Source of the DNA: Sphaerisporangium rufum
GTDB lineage: Bacteria > Actinomycetota > Actinomycetes > Streptosporangiales > Streptosporangiaceae
NCBI RefSeq assembly: GCF_016863395.1
Contig: NZ_BOOU01000013.1
Span: 1 to 64,000 of the forward strand
Length of the DNA stretch: 64,000 nucleotides
Reading direction: 5' to 3'
Positions within the stretch are counted from its first letter, which is position 1, and every line of letters begins with the position of its first letter. The translations under genes and the position numbers were made by a program. The notes beneath the pieces were generated by a model, which was given only the letters and a program-made list of their open reading frames with translations, was not told where the DNA came from and did not search any database. This document shows, in pieces, positions 42,269-50,921 of this stretch.

Positions 42269-42327
42269 CTTACGGCATATAGAGTTCCTGCCGGCACAGC
42301 ATCAGCTTACGCCATAAAGAGATCTTG
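42269..42327. promoter_or_regulatory. Two 22-bp direct repeats between tetR and hydrolase
   Basis: 42269-42290 (CTTACGGCATATAGAGTTCC + TG) and 42306-42327 match at 18 of 22 positions, 37 bp apart. The first abuts the tetR ribosome binding site and the second lies 35 bp before the hydrolase start. They are probably the paired operators of the TetR protein. Confidence 0.55.
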
Positions 42328-42361
42328 CCCGGGCTGGACCCGGCCGCTGGAGGGAGAGATC

Positions 42362-43213
42362 ATGCCGACCGCGATCCTGCACGACGGGGCCGCCATCGAG
42401 TTCGAGGCGCACGGCGACGGCCCGGCCGTGCTGCTGCCGGTGAACCCGGCGCCCGCCGCCGACGACGAGCGGGCCGCGACGATGCGCGCCTGGGGTGCCG
42501 ACCCGGACCTGGGGCACCGGCTGGCCACCGGGCTGGCGGCGGACTTCCGGGTCGTCGCCTTCGACTACGAGGGGCACGTGCTCGCCGCCCCCAAGCCGGC
42601 CACGCTGACCCCGGACAACGTGGCCGCCGACTTCCTGGCCGTGGCGGACGCGGCGGGCGCGGACCGCTTCGCCTGGTACGGGTATTCGTGGCTGGCCATG
42701 CTCGGCCTGCAGCTCGCCATCCGCACCCGCCGCCTCACCGCGCTGGTCATGGGCGGGTACCCGCCGCTGGACGGCCCGTACGAGGCGATGCTCACCGTCA
42801 CCGCCGCCACCCACCGGCAGGCGGTCCAGGCCCGGGACGCGCCGCCGGCGCCGGCCGGGGAGGCGGTGCCCGGCGACTGGGAGAGCGCCCAGGTCACCAT
42901 GGCGCCGGAGCAGGCCGCCCAATTCCTCACCCTCTACCAGGCGCTGCGCGGCTTCGACGACCGCGAGGCGCAGCAGGAGGTGAGCTGCCCGCGGCTGTGC
43001 TTCGCCGGCTCGGCGGACGTGATCCGGTACGGCGCGAGCGGGGACGGCGCCACCGTCGACATCGCCGGGCCGCTGCTGCGGCGGCGCGCCGACATCGAGG
43101 AATCCGGCTGGGACGTGCACGTGCTGGACGGGCTGGATCACCTGGGGGCGATGCAGGCCTGCCAGGTGCTGCCGATCATCCACCCCTGGCTGCGCGCCCG
43201 GCTCGCCGGCTGA
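42362..43213 (+). CDS. Alpha/beta hydrolase
   Basis: 283 aa. Core strand VVAFDYEGHVLA, nucleophile elbow GYSWLA (Ser in RFAWYGYSWLAMLGL) and a C-terminal His in GLDHLGAM. The elbow lacks the second Gly of GxSxG (Leu instead), which is atypical. No signal peptide. ATG with GGAGGGAGAG upstream. Likely controlled by the adjacent TetR protein; substrate unknown. Confidence 0.85.
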   Translation: MPTAILHDGAAIEFEAHGDGPAVLLPVNPAPAADDERAATMRAWGADPDLGHRLATGLAADFRVVAFDYEGHVLAAPKPATLTPDNVAADFLAVADAAGADRFAWYGYSWLAMLGLQLAIRTRRLTALVMGGYPPLDGPYEAMLTVTAATHRQAVQARDAPPAPAGEAVPGDWESAQVTMAPEQAAQFLTLYQALRGFDDREAQQEVSCPRLCFAGSADVIRYGASGDGATVDIAGPLLRRRADIEESGWDVHVLDGLDHLGAMQACQVLPIIHPWLRARLAG

Positions 43214-43248
43214 CCCCGGCCGCGCGCTCGCCGCCCGCGGCCGCCGGG

Positions 43249-43284
43249 GTCCTACCGATCATCGGGCCCTGGCTCCGCGGCCGG
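43249..43284 (+). pseudogene. Remnant of a second alpha/beta hydrolase 3' end
   Basis: 36 bp encode VLPIIGPWLRGR, nearly repeating the last residues of the hydrolase just upstream (VLPIIHPWLRAR at 43166-43201), but in another frame and after its stop. This looks like what is left of a tandem duplicate after deletion. Confidence 0.5.
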
Positions 43285-43329
43285 CGCCCCGCGCCGCGCC
43301 CGCGCCCGCCGGACCCGGCGGCCGGGCGG

Positions 43330-44304
43330 TCACCGGTCGCCGGGGCGGGCGGCGAGCAGGGCGTCGGCGGCCGGTGTCCGGACGTACAGCACCGAGCGGC
43401 CGGTCCGGTGCCCGATGACCAGGCCGGCCGCCCGCAGCAGGGCCAGGTGCTCGGACACGCTGGCCGGGGCGTACGGCAGCCGCCGGGCCAGCTCGGTGGT
43501 GGACAGCGGGGACGACAGCTCGGCCAGGATCAGCGCCCGCGGCCGGCCCAGCACCGCGGCGAGCGCGTCCGAGGACGGCGTCGCGCCGGTCTCCCACAGG
43601 GTGGCGACGCCGCGCGCCGGATAGGTGATGGTCGGCTGGCCGGGCGAGGCGAGCCGGGAGAACATGCCGGGCCAGACGAACACCGACGGGATGAGCAGCA
43701 GGCCCTCGCCCGCCAGCGTCCGGTCGGCGCCGTGGCCGGAGCGGTGCACCATGACCCGGTCCCCGGTCCAGCGCACCACGGGGTGCAGGTCGGCGAACAG
43801 GCGGTCCAGGCCGCCGGCGGCCAGCCGCCGGGCCCGGTAGAGGACGTCGCCCTCCAGCAGGTCGCGCATCCGCGGCCAGTAGGGCGCGAAGGCCGCGTCC
43901 CAGAACTCCTGCACCGCGGCGGCCAGCCGGTCCAGCCCGCCGGCCGGGTCGTCGCGCAGCGCCGCCGTGGTGGCGGCGGGCGGGCAGGTCATCCGGTCGA
44001 GGTCCGCGCGCACCACCCGATGCGGGGTGGCCCGCAGCGTGGCGAGCTCCAGGGCGAGGTCGGGCACTGGCGTGGCCGGCGGCGGGGTGAGGAAGTCGGG
44101 GATGTACCTGCCGCGGCAGAGGTCGCCGAGGGGGGCGAGGTCCAGCCCGGCCAGCCGCGGGCGGACCTGCTTGACCCACGGCAGGTGCAGGCTGCGGCCG
44201 GCCGGGTCGCGCAGCACGCCGACGGCGGCCACGACCTCCTTCAGCGGGGAGAACGCGAACCGGATCGAGACGGCGTCGTGCAGCGAGAACGTCAGGGAGG
44301 ACAT
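43330..44304 (-). CDS. ArsR-family regulator with large N-terminal domain (DUF5937-like)
   Basis: 324 aa. The N-terminal 240 residues (FSLHDAVSIRFAFSPLKEVVAAVGVL..., WPRMRDLLEGDVLYRARRLAAGGLDRLFADLHP) are the sensor-like region of the large ArsR type. The C-terminus is a winged helix (LGRPRALILAELSSPLSTTELARRLPYAPASVSEHLALLRAAGLV, wing HRTGRSVLYVRT). ATG with AGGAAG 5 nt upstream. Divergent from an MFS gene, with an inverted repeat just upstream of its start, so it is probably autoregulated and controls the exporter. Confidence 0.87.
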   Translation of the reverse strand: MSSLTFSLHDAVSIRFAFSPLKEVVAAVGVLRDPAGRSLHLPWVKQVRPRLAGLDLAPLGDLCRGRYIPDFLTPPPATPVPDLALELATLRATPHRVVRADLDRMTCPPAATTAALRDDPAGGLDRLAAAVQEFWDAAFAPYWPRMRDLLEGDVLYRARRLAAGGLDRLFADLHPVVRWTGDRVMVHRSGHGADRTLAGEGLLLIPSVFVWPGMFSRLASPGQPTITYPARGVATLWETGATPSSDALAAVLGRPRALILAELSSPLSTTELARRLPYAPASVSEHLALLRAAGLVIGHRTGRSVLYVRTPAADALLAARPGDR

Positions 44305-44315
44305 CGGCTTCCTGA

Positions 44316-44337
44316 AGATTCGGATGCAGCCGAATCT
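44316..44337. promoter_or_regulatory. AGATTCGG-N6-CCGAATCT inverted repeat (ArsR operator candidate)
   Basis: Perfect 8-bp arms with a 6-bp spacer, 11 bp upstream of the ArsR start and about 37 bp before the MFS start, in the only intergenic space between the divergent pair. Confidence 0.65.
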
Positions 44338-44374
44338 ATCGCGCCGGCCGGCACCGCGCCGGATCGTGGCCCGC

Positions 44375-45547
44375 ATGTCGATGACGCTCACCCGGCGGCC
44401 GCTGTTCGGCGGGCTGCCCCGGGTCTTCTGGGTCCTGTTCGGCGGCCAGCTGGTCAACCGGTTCGGTGCCATGGTGCTGCCGTTCCTGGCCACCACCCTG
44501 GTGGCCCGGGGGTTCTCCGCCGCCCAGATCGGCCTGGTGATGTCCGCGTGCGGGCTGGGCCGGCTGGCCGGCCAGCCGGTGGGCGGCCTGCTCGCCGACC
44601 GGGTTGGCCGCCGGGCCACGCTGATCGGCGGGCTGGTCGCCACCTCGGCGTGCCTGGTGGCGCTCGGGGCCGCCCGCGGCCTGCCCGCGCTGGCGGTGAC
44701 CGCCGGCGCGCTCGGCGCGGCCGGCGGGATCTACCATCCGGCCGCCGCCGCGCTGGTCGCCGACACGGTGCCCGCCGAGGCGCGGCCCCGGGCGTTCGGC
44801 ATGCTGCACTGGGCGTTCAACATCGGCGCGGCGCTGTCCGGGGTGGCGGCCGGGCTGCTGCTCGCGCACGGATACTGGCTGCTGGTGGCGGTGGACGCCG
44901 CCGCGAACCTGGCCTTCGCCGTGATCGTCGCGGCCGGGGTGCGTCCGGACCGCCCGGTGGCCCGCGATCGCCGGCGCCCGGCGGGCTACCGCCGCGCGCT
45001 GCGCGACCGGGTGGTGGTGGCGGTGCTGGCCCTCTCGCTGCTCGGCAAGCTCGTCTACGAGCAGCAGCGGTTCGGCCTGCCGCTCGCCATGGCGGCCGAC
45101 GGGCTGCCCGGTTCGGCCTACGGCCTGCTGATCACGCTGAACGCCGGGCTGATCGTGCTGGTCCAGCCGGTGCTGGTGGCGTGGACGTCCCGCTTCCCCC
45201 GGCTCGCGATGCTCGGGGTGTCCTGGGTGCTCATCGGCGCCGGCTTCGCGCTGAGCGGCCCGGCGGCCGCGGCGTGGCAGTACGCGCTGGCGGCGGTGGT
45301 CTGGACGGCCGGCGAGATCGGCATGGCCGGCTTCGGCGCGGCGCTGGTCGCCGACCTGACCCCGGAGGGCGCGCACGGCACCTACCAGGCCCTGTACGGC
45401 TGGACCGGGGCGCTGGCCGCGCTGGTCGCGCCGTCGGCCGGTGCCGCGCTGTACGACGGCGGCGCGCTGTGGTGGGCGTGCGCGGTGGCGGGCGCGCTGG
45501 GCGGCCTGTCGGCCGTGCTGCTGGCGCCGGCGGTCCGGCGGCGGTGA
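44375..45547 (+). CDS. Major facilitator superfamily transporter
   Basis: 390 aa, twelve predicted helices. The inter-helix 2-3 motif GGLLADRVGRRATLIGG and the MFS N-terminal pattern PLFGGLPRVFWVLFGGQLVNRFGAMVLPFLA mark a drug/H+ antiporter-type exporter. The ATG used has no clear ribosome site; a second ATG two codons on is an alternative. Probably repressed by the divergent ArsR protein. Confidence 0.87.
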   Translation: MSMTLTRRPLFGGLPRVFWVLFGGQLVNRFGAMVLPFLATTLVARGFSAAQIGLVMSACGLGRLAGQPVGGLLADRVGRRATLIGGLVATSACLVALGAARGLPALAVTAGALGAAGGIYHPAAAALVADTVPAEARPRAFGMLHWAFNIGAALSGVAAGLLLAHGYWLLVAVDAAANLAFAVIVAAGVRPDRPVARDRRRPAGYRRALRDRVVVAVLALSLLGKLVYEQQRFGLPLAMAADGLPGSAYGLLITLNAGLIVLVQPVLVAWTSRFPRLAMLGVSWVLIGAGFALSGPAAAAWQYALAAVVWTAGEIGMAGFGAALVADLTPEGAHGTYQALYGWTGALAALVAPSAGAALYDGGALWWACAVAGALGGLSAVLLAPAVRRR

Positions 45548-45569
45548 GCCGGCGGGCGCGCGCGGGGGG

Positions 45570-45607
45570 TTTTCCGTAGCAGGGGCGGTGGCGTGTATAT
45601 TTTCCGT
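45570..45607 (+). promoter_or_regulatory. Promoter with TTTTCCGT direct repeats flanking -10
   Basis: TATATT (45596-45601) is a good -10 about 58 bp before the DUF6421 start. TTTTCCGT occurs at 45570-45577 (over the -35 zone) and again at 45600-45607 (start-site zone), 30 bp apart. This suggests a regulator that binds both sides of the promoter. Confidence 0.4.
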
Positions 45608-45658
45608 GCATTGGGGGACATGGCCGTAGATATTTCGCAAAACGGAGGGACGCCCGGC

Positions 45659-47719
45659 ATGAGAGCCTTTCCGCGCGTGCTGTTCGACGAGGCGCACAAC
45701 GAGTCCTGGACGATCCGCCGCGAGGTCGCCGAGACGATGAACCCCGCGCACCCCGACGACAACAGTTACGCGCGGGCCGCCGCGGTGCTGCGCCGGCTCG
45801 GGCACGACGTCGCCGCGCACACCGGCGGCCCGCTGGACGCCGCCGCGCTCGCCGGGCAGGACGTGCTGGTGATCGCGCACCCGTCCGCCGACCGCTGGGA
45901 GCGCACCACCGGCCAGGGCGGCCCGGTGCTGGCACCCGAGGAGATCGACGCCGTCGAGCGGCACGTCACCGAGGGCGGTGGCCTGATCGTGCTGGCCGAG
46001 CACGAGCACGAGAAGTACGGCAACAACCTCGCCGAGCTGCTCGCCCGGTTCGGCGTCGGGATCGAGCACACCACCGTGCAGGACCCCGGCTCCTGCTACA
46101 ACAAGGTGGTCACCTGGGTGCGCGGCCGGGCCGTGCCGGCCGCCGGCGAGGACCTGACCGCCGGGGCCCGCGAGGCCTGCTTCTACCGGTCAGGGGTACT
46201 CACCGCGCCGCCCGGCGCCACCGTGCTGTTCACCACCTCCGCCTCCGCCGATCCGGCCGGCCGGCCGCTCGCGCTGGCGCTGCGGCACGGCGCCGGACGG
46301 GTCGTGGCGTTCGCCGACTCCGACCTGTTCGGCGACGACTCCATCGACGACCTGCGGCACGCCCGGCTGTGGGAGAACGTGGTCACCTGGGCCGCCCGGG
46401 TGCCGGAGGCCGCCGCCGCGGCCGGCCGGGCCGACGCCGGCTTCGCCGAGCTGAAGGCCGCGGTGGAGGAGCTGCGCCCGCTGCTCGCCAAGGACGGCTC
46501 CGCGCAGGACGCCGCCGCGGCCGGCCCGATCGTCGAGCGGATCATCGCCGGTGTCGAGCGGCTGGCCCCGGACTTCCCGCACGATCGCGACTACCTGGCG
46601 GCGGTCCGCGCCGACCTGGGCAAATGGCGGGACGGCGGCTTCGGCGTGCCGGACTTCCTGGACTCGCTTTCCGCGTTCCATCCCGACGCCCAGCGGGTCG
46701 ACGGGCTGGAGCACCTGGTCGTCTTCCCGATGTACACCCAGAACGGCAACCCCTCCCGCCACCTGGAGGCGGTGTGGATCCGCACCGTGTGGCCGGACTG
46801 GCTCGCCGAGCTGGAGCGCGAGCGCTACGACAACCCGATGTTCGTGCCGATCGCGTTCGTGGACTTCACCGCGGGCTACGACACCAACAGCGCGGTGCTG
46901 TTCCCCGAGACGGTGGCGGTCCGGGAGACCCCGCCGAGGTTCACCTGGGGCGGCATCTTCTGCGACCGCGAGGCCGCCCGCTTCCGGGTGGTCAGCGCCG
47001 CCGCGGCCGAGACGCTCAAGCTGGCCCTGCCACCGGACGCCGCCCGCCTGCTGGCCGGCCAGGAGCTGGCCCAGGACACCTTCGTGCTGTGGGACCTGGT
47101 GCACGACCGCACCCACAGCCACGGCGACCTGCCGTTCGACCCGTTCATGATCAAGCAGCGGATGCCGTACTGGCTGTACTCGCTGGAGGAGCTGCGCTGC
47201 GACCTGACCGCGTTCGGCGAGGCGGTCAAGCTGGAGGCCGAGGGCGAGCCGCACGCCCGGTACGTGCAGTACGCCATCCTGTTCGACCGGCTGTTCCGCT
47301 TCCCGATCACCGGTGAGCGGGTGCGCAACTACGACGGCCTGGGCGGGCAGCTGCTCTTCGCCTACCTGCACCGCAACGACATCGTCCGGTGGACCGACAA
47401 CCGGCTCAGCGTCGACTGGGACCGGGTGGCCGGCGGGGTGGCCGACCTGCGCGCCGAGGTGGAGAAGCTCTACCGCGACGGCATCGACCGGTCCAAGCTG
47501 GCGCACTGGCTGTCGGCGCACCGGCTGGTCGCCGCCTACGTCGCCCCGCACCCCGCCTCGGTGTGGCAGCGCGGCGCCGACGCGCTGCCGGTCGAGGGCT
47601 TCCCCAAGGCCGTGGTGGACGCGGTGCTGCCCGACGAGTTCCCGCTGAGCATGTTCTACGAGGCGCTGCGCCGTAAGCTGTCCGGCGTGATCGAGTCGAC
47701 GAAGGGCATCCGCGCATGA
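45659..47719 (+). CDS. DUF6421 family protein
   Basis: 686 aa, cytosolic. N-terminal third is like a ThuA/DUF4350-type amidotransferase fold (RVLFDEAHNESWTIR, LRRLGHDVAAHTGG, QDVLVIAHPS, GRVVAFADSDLFGDDSI). The remainder is a large conserved region (HLVVFPMYTQNGNPSRHLEAVWIRTVWPDWL, DLVHDRTHSHGDLPFDPFMIKQRMPYWLYSLEELRCDL), where the HDRTHSHGDLPFDPF stretch could hold a metal or catalytic site. I recall this as DUF6421; no activity is known. ATG with GGAGGGA 8 nt upstream. ATGA-coupled to the SDR gene. Confidence 0.75.
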   Translation: MRAFPRVLFDEAHNESWTIRREVAETMNPAHPDDNSYARAAAVLRRLGHDVAAHTGGPLDAAALAGQDVLVIAHPSADRWERTTGQGGPVLAPEEIDAVERHVTEGGGLIVLAEHEHEKYGNNLAELLARFGVGIEHTTVQDPGSCYNKVVTWVRGRAVPAAGEDLTAGAREACFYRSGVLTAPPGATVLFTTSASADPAGRPLALALRHGAGRVVAFADSDLFGDDSIDDLRHARLWENVVTWAARVPEAAAAAGRADAGFAELKAAVEELRPLLAKDGSAQDAAAAGPIVERIIAGVERLAPDFPHDRDYLAAVRADLGKWRDGGFGVPDFLDSLSAFHPDAQRVDGLEHLVVFPMYTQNGNPSRHLEAVWIRTVWPDWLAELERERYDNPMFVPIAFVDFTAGYDTNSAVLFPETVAVRETPPRFTWGGIFCDREAARFRVVSAAAAETLKLALPPDAARLLAGQELAQDTFVLWDLVHDRTHSHGDLPFDPFMIKQRMPYWLYSLEELRCDLTAFGEAVKLEAEGEPHARYVQYAILFDRLFRFPITGERVRNYDGLGGQLLFAYLHRNDIVRWTDNRLSVDWDRVAGGVADLRAEVEKLYRDGIDRSKLAHWLSAHRLVAAYVAPHPASVWQRGADALPVEGFPKAVVDAVLPDEFPLSMFYEALRRKLSGVIESTKGIRA

Positions 47720-48378
47720 GCACCCCGGGCCGAGTGGTCGTGGTGACCGGAGCGGGCGGGCCGAGCGGCCGGGCCGTGATCGAGCGGCTGGCGGCGCGCG
47801 GCGACACCGTGGTCGCGGCCGGCCGGAGCGCCGGAGAGGGCCAGGTGGCCGTCGACCTGGCCGACACCGCCGCGGTCACCGAGTTCGCGCGCCGCACGGT
47901 GGCCGGGCACGGGCACGTGGACGGCGTGATCCACCTGGTCGGCGGCTGGCGGGGGTCGAAGACGTTCGCCGACACCGACCTGGCCGACTGGGACTTCCTG
48001 CACGAGCGGCTGATCCGCACCCTGCAGAACGTCACGCTCGCCTTCGAGCCGGCGCTGCGCGCGAGCGAGCGGGGCCGGTTCGCGATCGTCTCGGCCACCG
48101 GCGCCCGGCGGCCCACCCAGGGCAACGCCGCCTACGCCACCGCCAAGGCGGCGGCCGAGGCGTGGACGCTGGCCCTGGCCGACGCGCTGCGCGACACCCC
48201 GGCCGCGGCCACCATCCTGGTGGTCAAGGCCCTGGTGAACGACGAGATGCGCGCCGCGGCCCCCGAGCGCCGGTTCCCCGGCTTCACCGACGTGGCCGAC
48301 CTGGCCACCGCGGTGGCCGGGCTGTGGGACCGCCCGGCCGAGGAGGTCAACGGGGCCCGGCTGGACCTGACGGCATGA
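47716..48378 (+). CDS. Short-chain dehydrogenase/reductase
   Basis: 220 aa. Cofactor motif TGAGGPSGRA (TGxxxGxG-like), VIHLVGG in place of NNAG, catalytic Tyr-Lys in NAAYATAKAAAEAW. No strong signal for NADH versus NADPH. Middle gene of a tightly coupled three-gene operon (ATGA on both sides), so it very likely acts in one pathway with DUF6421 and the aldolase-like enzyme. Confidence 0.88.
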   Translation: MSTPGRVVVVTGAGGPSGRAVIERLAARGDTVVAAGRSAGEGQVAVDLADTAAVTEFARRTVAGHGHVDGVIHLVGGWRGSKTFADTDLADWDFLHERLIRTLQNVTLAFEPALRASERGRFAIVSATGARRPTQGNAAYATAKAAAEAWTLALADALRDTPAAATILVVKALVNDEMRAAAPERRFPGFTDVADLATAVAGLWDRPAEEVNGARLDLTA

Positions 48379-49436
48379 CGGCGGCCCGGCTCCGGCACGA
48401 CCCGGCGGCGCGGTGGTTCGCCAGCGACAACTACGCCGGGGTGCACCCGGAGGTCATGGCGGCGCTGGCGCTGGCCAACGGCGGCCACCAGCCCGCCTAC
48501 GGCGAGGACGTCTACACCCAGGCGCTGCAGGACGTGTTCCAGGCCCACTTCGGGCCGCAGGCGGAGGCCTGGCCGATGTTCAACGGCACCGGGGCCAACG
48601 TTGTCGCGCTGCGGTCGATGACCGCGCCGTGGGAGGCCGTCGTCTGCCCGGCCAGCGCGCACATCAACACCGACGAGGGCGGCGCGCCCGAGCAGAGCGC
48701 CGGGCTGAAACTGCGCGCGGTGCCCACCCCGGACGGCAAGCTCACCCCCGAGCTGGCCGACCTGGAGGCGTGGGGCTTCGGCGACGAGCACCGGGCACAG
48801 CCCCGGGTGCTGTCGATCTCGCAGAGCACCGAGCTAGGCACCCTCTACACCGCCGAGGAGATCGCCGCGCTGGCCCGGCACGCGCACGGGCTCGGCATGC
48901 TGGTGCACCTGGACGGTGCCCGCCTGGTCAACGCCGCGGCGGCGCTGGAGGTGCCGCTGCGGGCGCTGACCACCGACGCCGGGGTGGACGTGCTGACGTT
49001 CGGCGGCACCAAGCACGGGCTGATGTTCGGCGAGGTCGTCGTGGTGCTGAACCCCGACGCGGTGCGCGGCATGATCTACCTGCGCAAGAGCTCCATGCAG
49101 CTCGCCTCCAAGATGCGGTTCGTCTCGGTGCAGTTCGAGGCGCTGCTCGGCGGCGACCTGTGGCTGCGCAACGCCCGGCACGCCAACGCGATGGCGGCCC
49201 GGCTGGCCGCGGCCGTCCGGCAGGTCCCCGGCGTCACGCTGACCCGGGAGCCGCAGGCCAACGCGGTGTTCGCCGTGCTGCCCGCGGGGACGGCCGACCG
49301 GCTGCGCAAGCGCTACCGCTTCTACACCTGGGACGAGACCACCGGCGAGGTGCGCTGGATGACCTCGTTCGACACCACCGAGGAGGACGTCGACGCCTTC
49401 GCCGTCGCGGTGGCGGCCGAGGCGTCCGGCGGCTGA
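48375..49436 (+). CDS. Threonine-aldolase/beta-eliminating-lyase-type PLP enzyme
   Basis: 353 aa, fold type I. FASDNYAGVHPEVMAAL (the 'SDN..G' opening of L-threonine aldolases), PMFNGTGANVVAL, HLDGARLVNAA, and the PLP lysine in TFGGTKHGL. Family members cleave beta-hydroxy amino acids to glycine and an aldehyde, but the operon context suggests a specialised substrate. ATGA start overlap with the SDR gene. Confidence 0.88.
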   Translation: MTAARLRHDPAARWFASDNYAGVHPEVMAALALANGGHQPAYGEDVYTQALQDVFQAHFGPQAEAWPMFNGTGANVVALRSMTAPWEAVVCPASAHINTDEGGAPEQSAGLKLRAVPTPDGKLTPELADLEAWGFGDEHRAQPRVLSISQSTELGTLYTAEEIAALARHAHGLGMLVHLDGARLVNAAAALEVPLRALTTDAGVDVLTFGGTKHGLMFGEVVVVLNPDAVRGMIYLRKSSMQLASKMRFVSVQFEALLGGDLWLRNARHANAMAARLAAAVRQVPGVTLTREPQANAVFAVLPAGTADRLRKRYRFYTWDETTGEVRWMTSFDTTEEDVDAFAVAVAAEASGG

Positions 49437-49464
49437 GCCGGCCGGCCCGTTCGGCGCCGGTCGC

Positions 49465-50091
49465 TCAGGCGAGCGCGGGGTAGGGCCGGGCGTCCCGCTC
49501 GGCGAGCAGCCGGGTCATGTACTCGATCTCGCCGTCCTGGGTGTCGACGATGTGCCGTGCCATGGTGCGCACCTCGTCCCGGTCGCTGAGGTCGAGCAGC
49601 GCCTGGGCCATCTTCACGCCGCCCTGGTGGTGGCGGATCATCAGCTGGAGGAACAGCACCTCCGCGTCCCGCCCCTTCGCCGCCACCAGCCGGCGCATCT
49701 CCTCCTGGCTCGCCATGCCCGGCATCGCGGCGGGCGCCGCCGGGGTGCCGTGCGAGGCGTGCGCGGCCATCCAGGCCATCGACGGCCGGCTGCCGGACTG
49801 GTTCAGGCCCCACTGCTGCAGCCAGCCCATGAAGACGCCGCGCTGGGCGGTCTGGGTGGTGATGATGTCGTAGGACAGCCCGCGGAGGGCCCGGTCATCG
49901 CTCACGTCACGCACCGCGAAGCTCATCTCGACCGCCTGGGCGTGGTGCACGGCCATGTCGCGGGCGAACCCCGCCTCCGGCGAGCCGTCGCCGGGCGGAC
50001 CGGCCCGGCCGATCACGAAGAAGGTCACCGCCGCGGCCAGCAGGCCGGAGAGCAGCGCGACAAGGATCAGGCGAGTCCGGGAAGTCATCAT
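49465..50091 (-). CDS. DUF305 membrane-anchored protein
   Basis: 208 aa. N-terminal TM/signal anchor (LILVALLSGLLAAAVTFFVI), then the DUF305 four-helix ferritin-like fold with its two His motifs, FARDMAVHHAQAVEMS and FLQLMIRHHQGGVKMAQ. The family is often next to copper-related or DUF3105 genes and is suspected to bind metal. ATG; the codon before it is TTG. Divergent from DUF3105. Confidence 0.88.
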   Translation of the reverse strand: MMTSRTRLILVALLSGLLAAAVTFFVIGRAGPPGDGSPEAGFARDMAVHHAQAVEMSFAVRDVSDDRALRGLSYDIITTQTAQRGVFMGWLQQWGLNQSGSRPSMAWMAAHASHGTPAAPAAMPGMASQEEMRRLVAAKGRDAEVLFLQLMIRHHQGGVKMAQALLDLSDRDEVRTMARHIVDTQDGEIEYMTRLLAERDARPYPALA

Positions 50092-50211
50092 CAATCACCA
50101 GGTTAGTGGCGGTACGCGGCAACGTACGCAGACATTATTTCTTACCCACTATCCTCCACATAAGTAACCGGAACTTGACATTCAACGGTCATACGCAGCC
50201 GTGGAGGACTG

Positions 50212-50916
50212 ATGGCCAAGGACAGGACGCAGGCGCGGCGGGAACACCTCGCGCAGATGCGTGCCGCGCAGCAGCGCAAGGAGCGCCGTAGCGCGATGAT
50301 CATGTGGGGCGCGGGCGCGTTCGTCATCGTCCTGATCGTGGGCCTCGTCGGCTTCTACGTCGTCCGCGAGCGCGCCGCCACCTCGCTGGACGGGGTGGCG
50401 CAGTTCTCCTATAAGGCCGGCTCGCACACCCCGATCAAGGTGAACTACAAGGAGAGCCCGCCGGTCGGCGGTGAGCACAACGACCGCTGGCAGCAGTGCG
50501 GCCCCTACGAACAGCCGATCAACAACGAGAACGCCGTGCACTCGATGGAGCACGGCGCGGTGTGGATCACCTACCGGCCCGACCTGCCCAAGGCGCAGGT
50601 CGACAAGCTCAAGGGCCTGATCACCTCCGACTACCTGCTGCTCAGCCCTTACCCGGGCCTGAAGGCGCCGGTGGTGGCCAGCTCGTGGAACCACCAGATC
50701 ACCCTCAAGGGCGCCGACGACCCGCGGCTGGCCCGCTACATCCAGAAGTACAAGCAGAACCCCAGCACCACGCCCGAGTACGGCGCCACCTGCAGCGGCG
50801 ACGGCGCGGTCACCACCACCACCGCGCAGGCGCCGATCCCCGCCACCCCGCCGACCGGGGCGCCGCCGAGCTCCGCCCCTGAGTCGCCGGCACCGTCCGC
50901 CACGCCGGGCTCCTGA
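50212..50916 (+). CDS. DUF3105 membrane-anchored protein
   Basis: 234 aa. Basic cytosolic N-terminus, one TM helix (about 29-49) and an extracytoplasmic DUF3105 domain with the signature PPVGGEHNDRWQQCGPYEQPINNENAVHSMEHGAVWITYRP. The His/Cys residues could bind metal. A Pro/Thr/Ala tail ends it. Start with GGAGG. DUF305 and DUF3105 are frequently neighbours, as here. Confidence 0.88.
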   Translation: MAKDRTQARREHLAQMRAAQQRKERRSAMIMWGAGAFVIVLIVGLVGFYVVRERAATSLDGVAQFSYKAGSHTPIKVNYKESPPVGGEHNDRWQQCGPYEQPINNENAVHSMEHGAVWITYRPDLPKAQVDKLKGLITSDYLLLSPYPGLKAPVVASSWNHQITLKGADDPRLARYIQKYKQNPSTTPEYGATCSGDGAVTTTTAQAPIPATPPTGAPPSSAPESPAPSATPGS

Positions 50917-50921
50917 CCGGG

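Noticed and set aside
42325-45579. 1084-codon plus-strand frame through the hydrolase, ArsR and MFS region
   Set aside because: Low-complexity Arg/Gly/Ala translation overlapping three well-supported genes in other frames. Only the short echo of the hydrolase end at 43249 is meaningful, as a DNA remnant.
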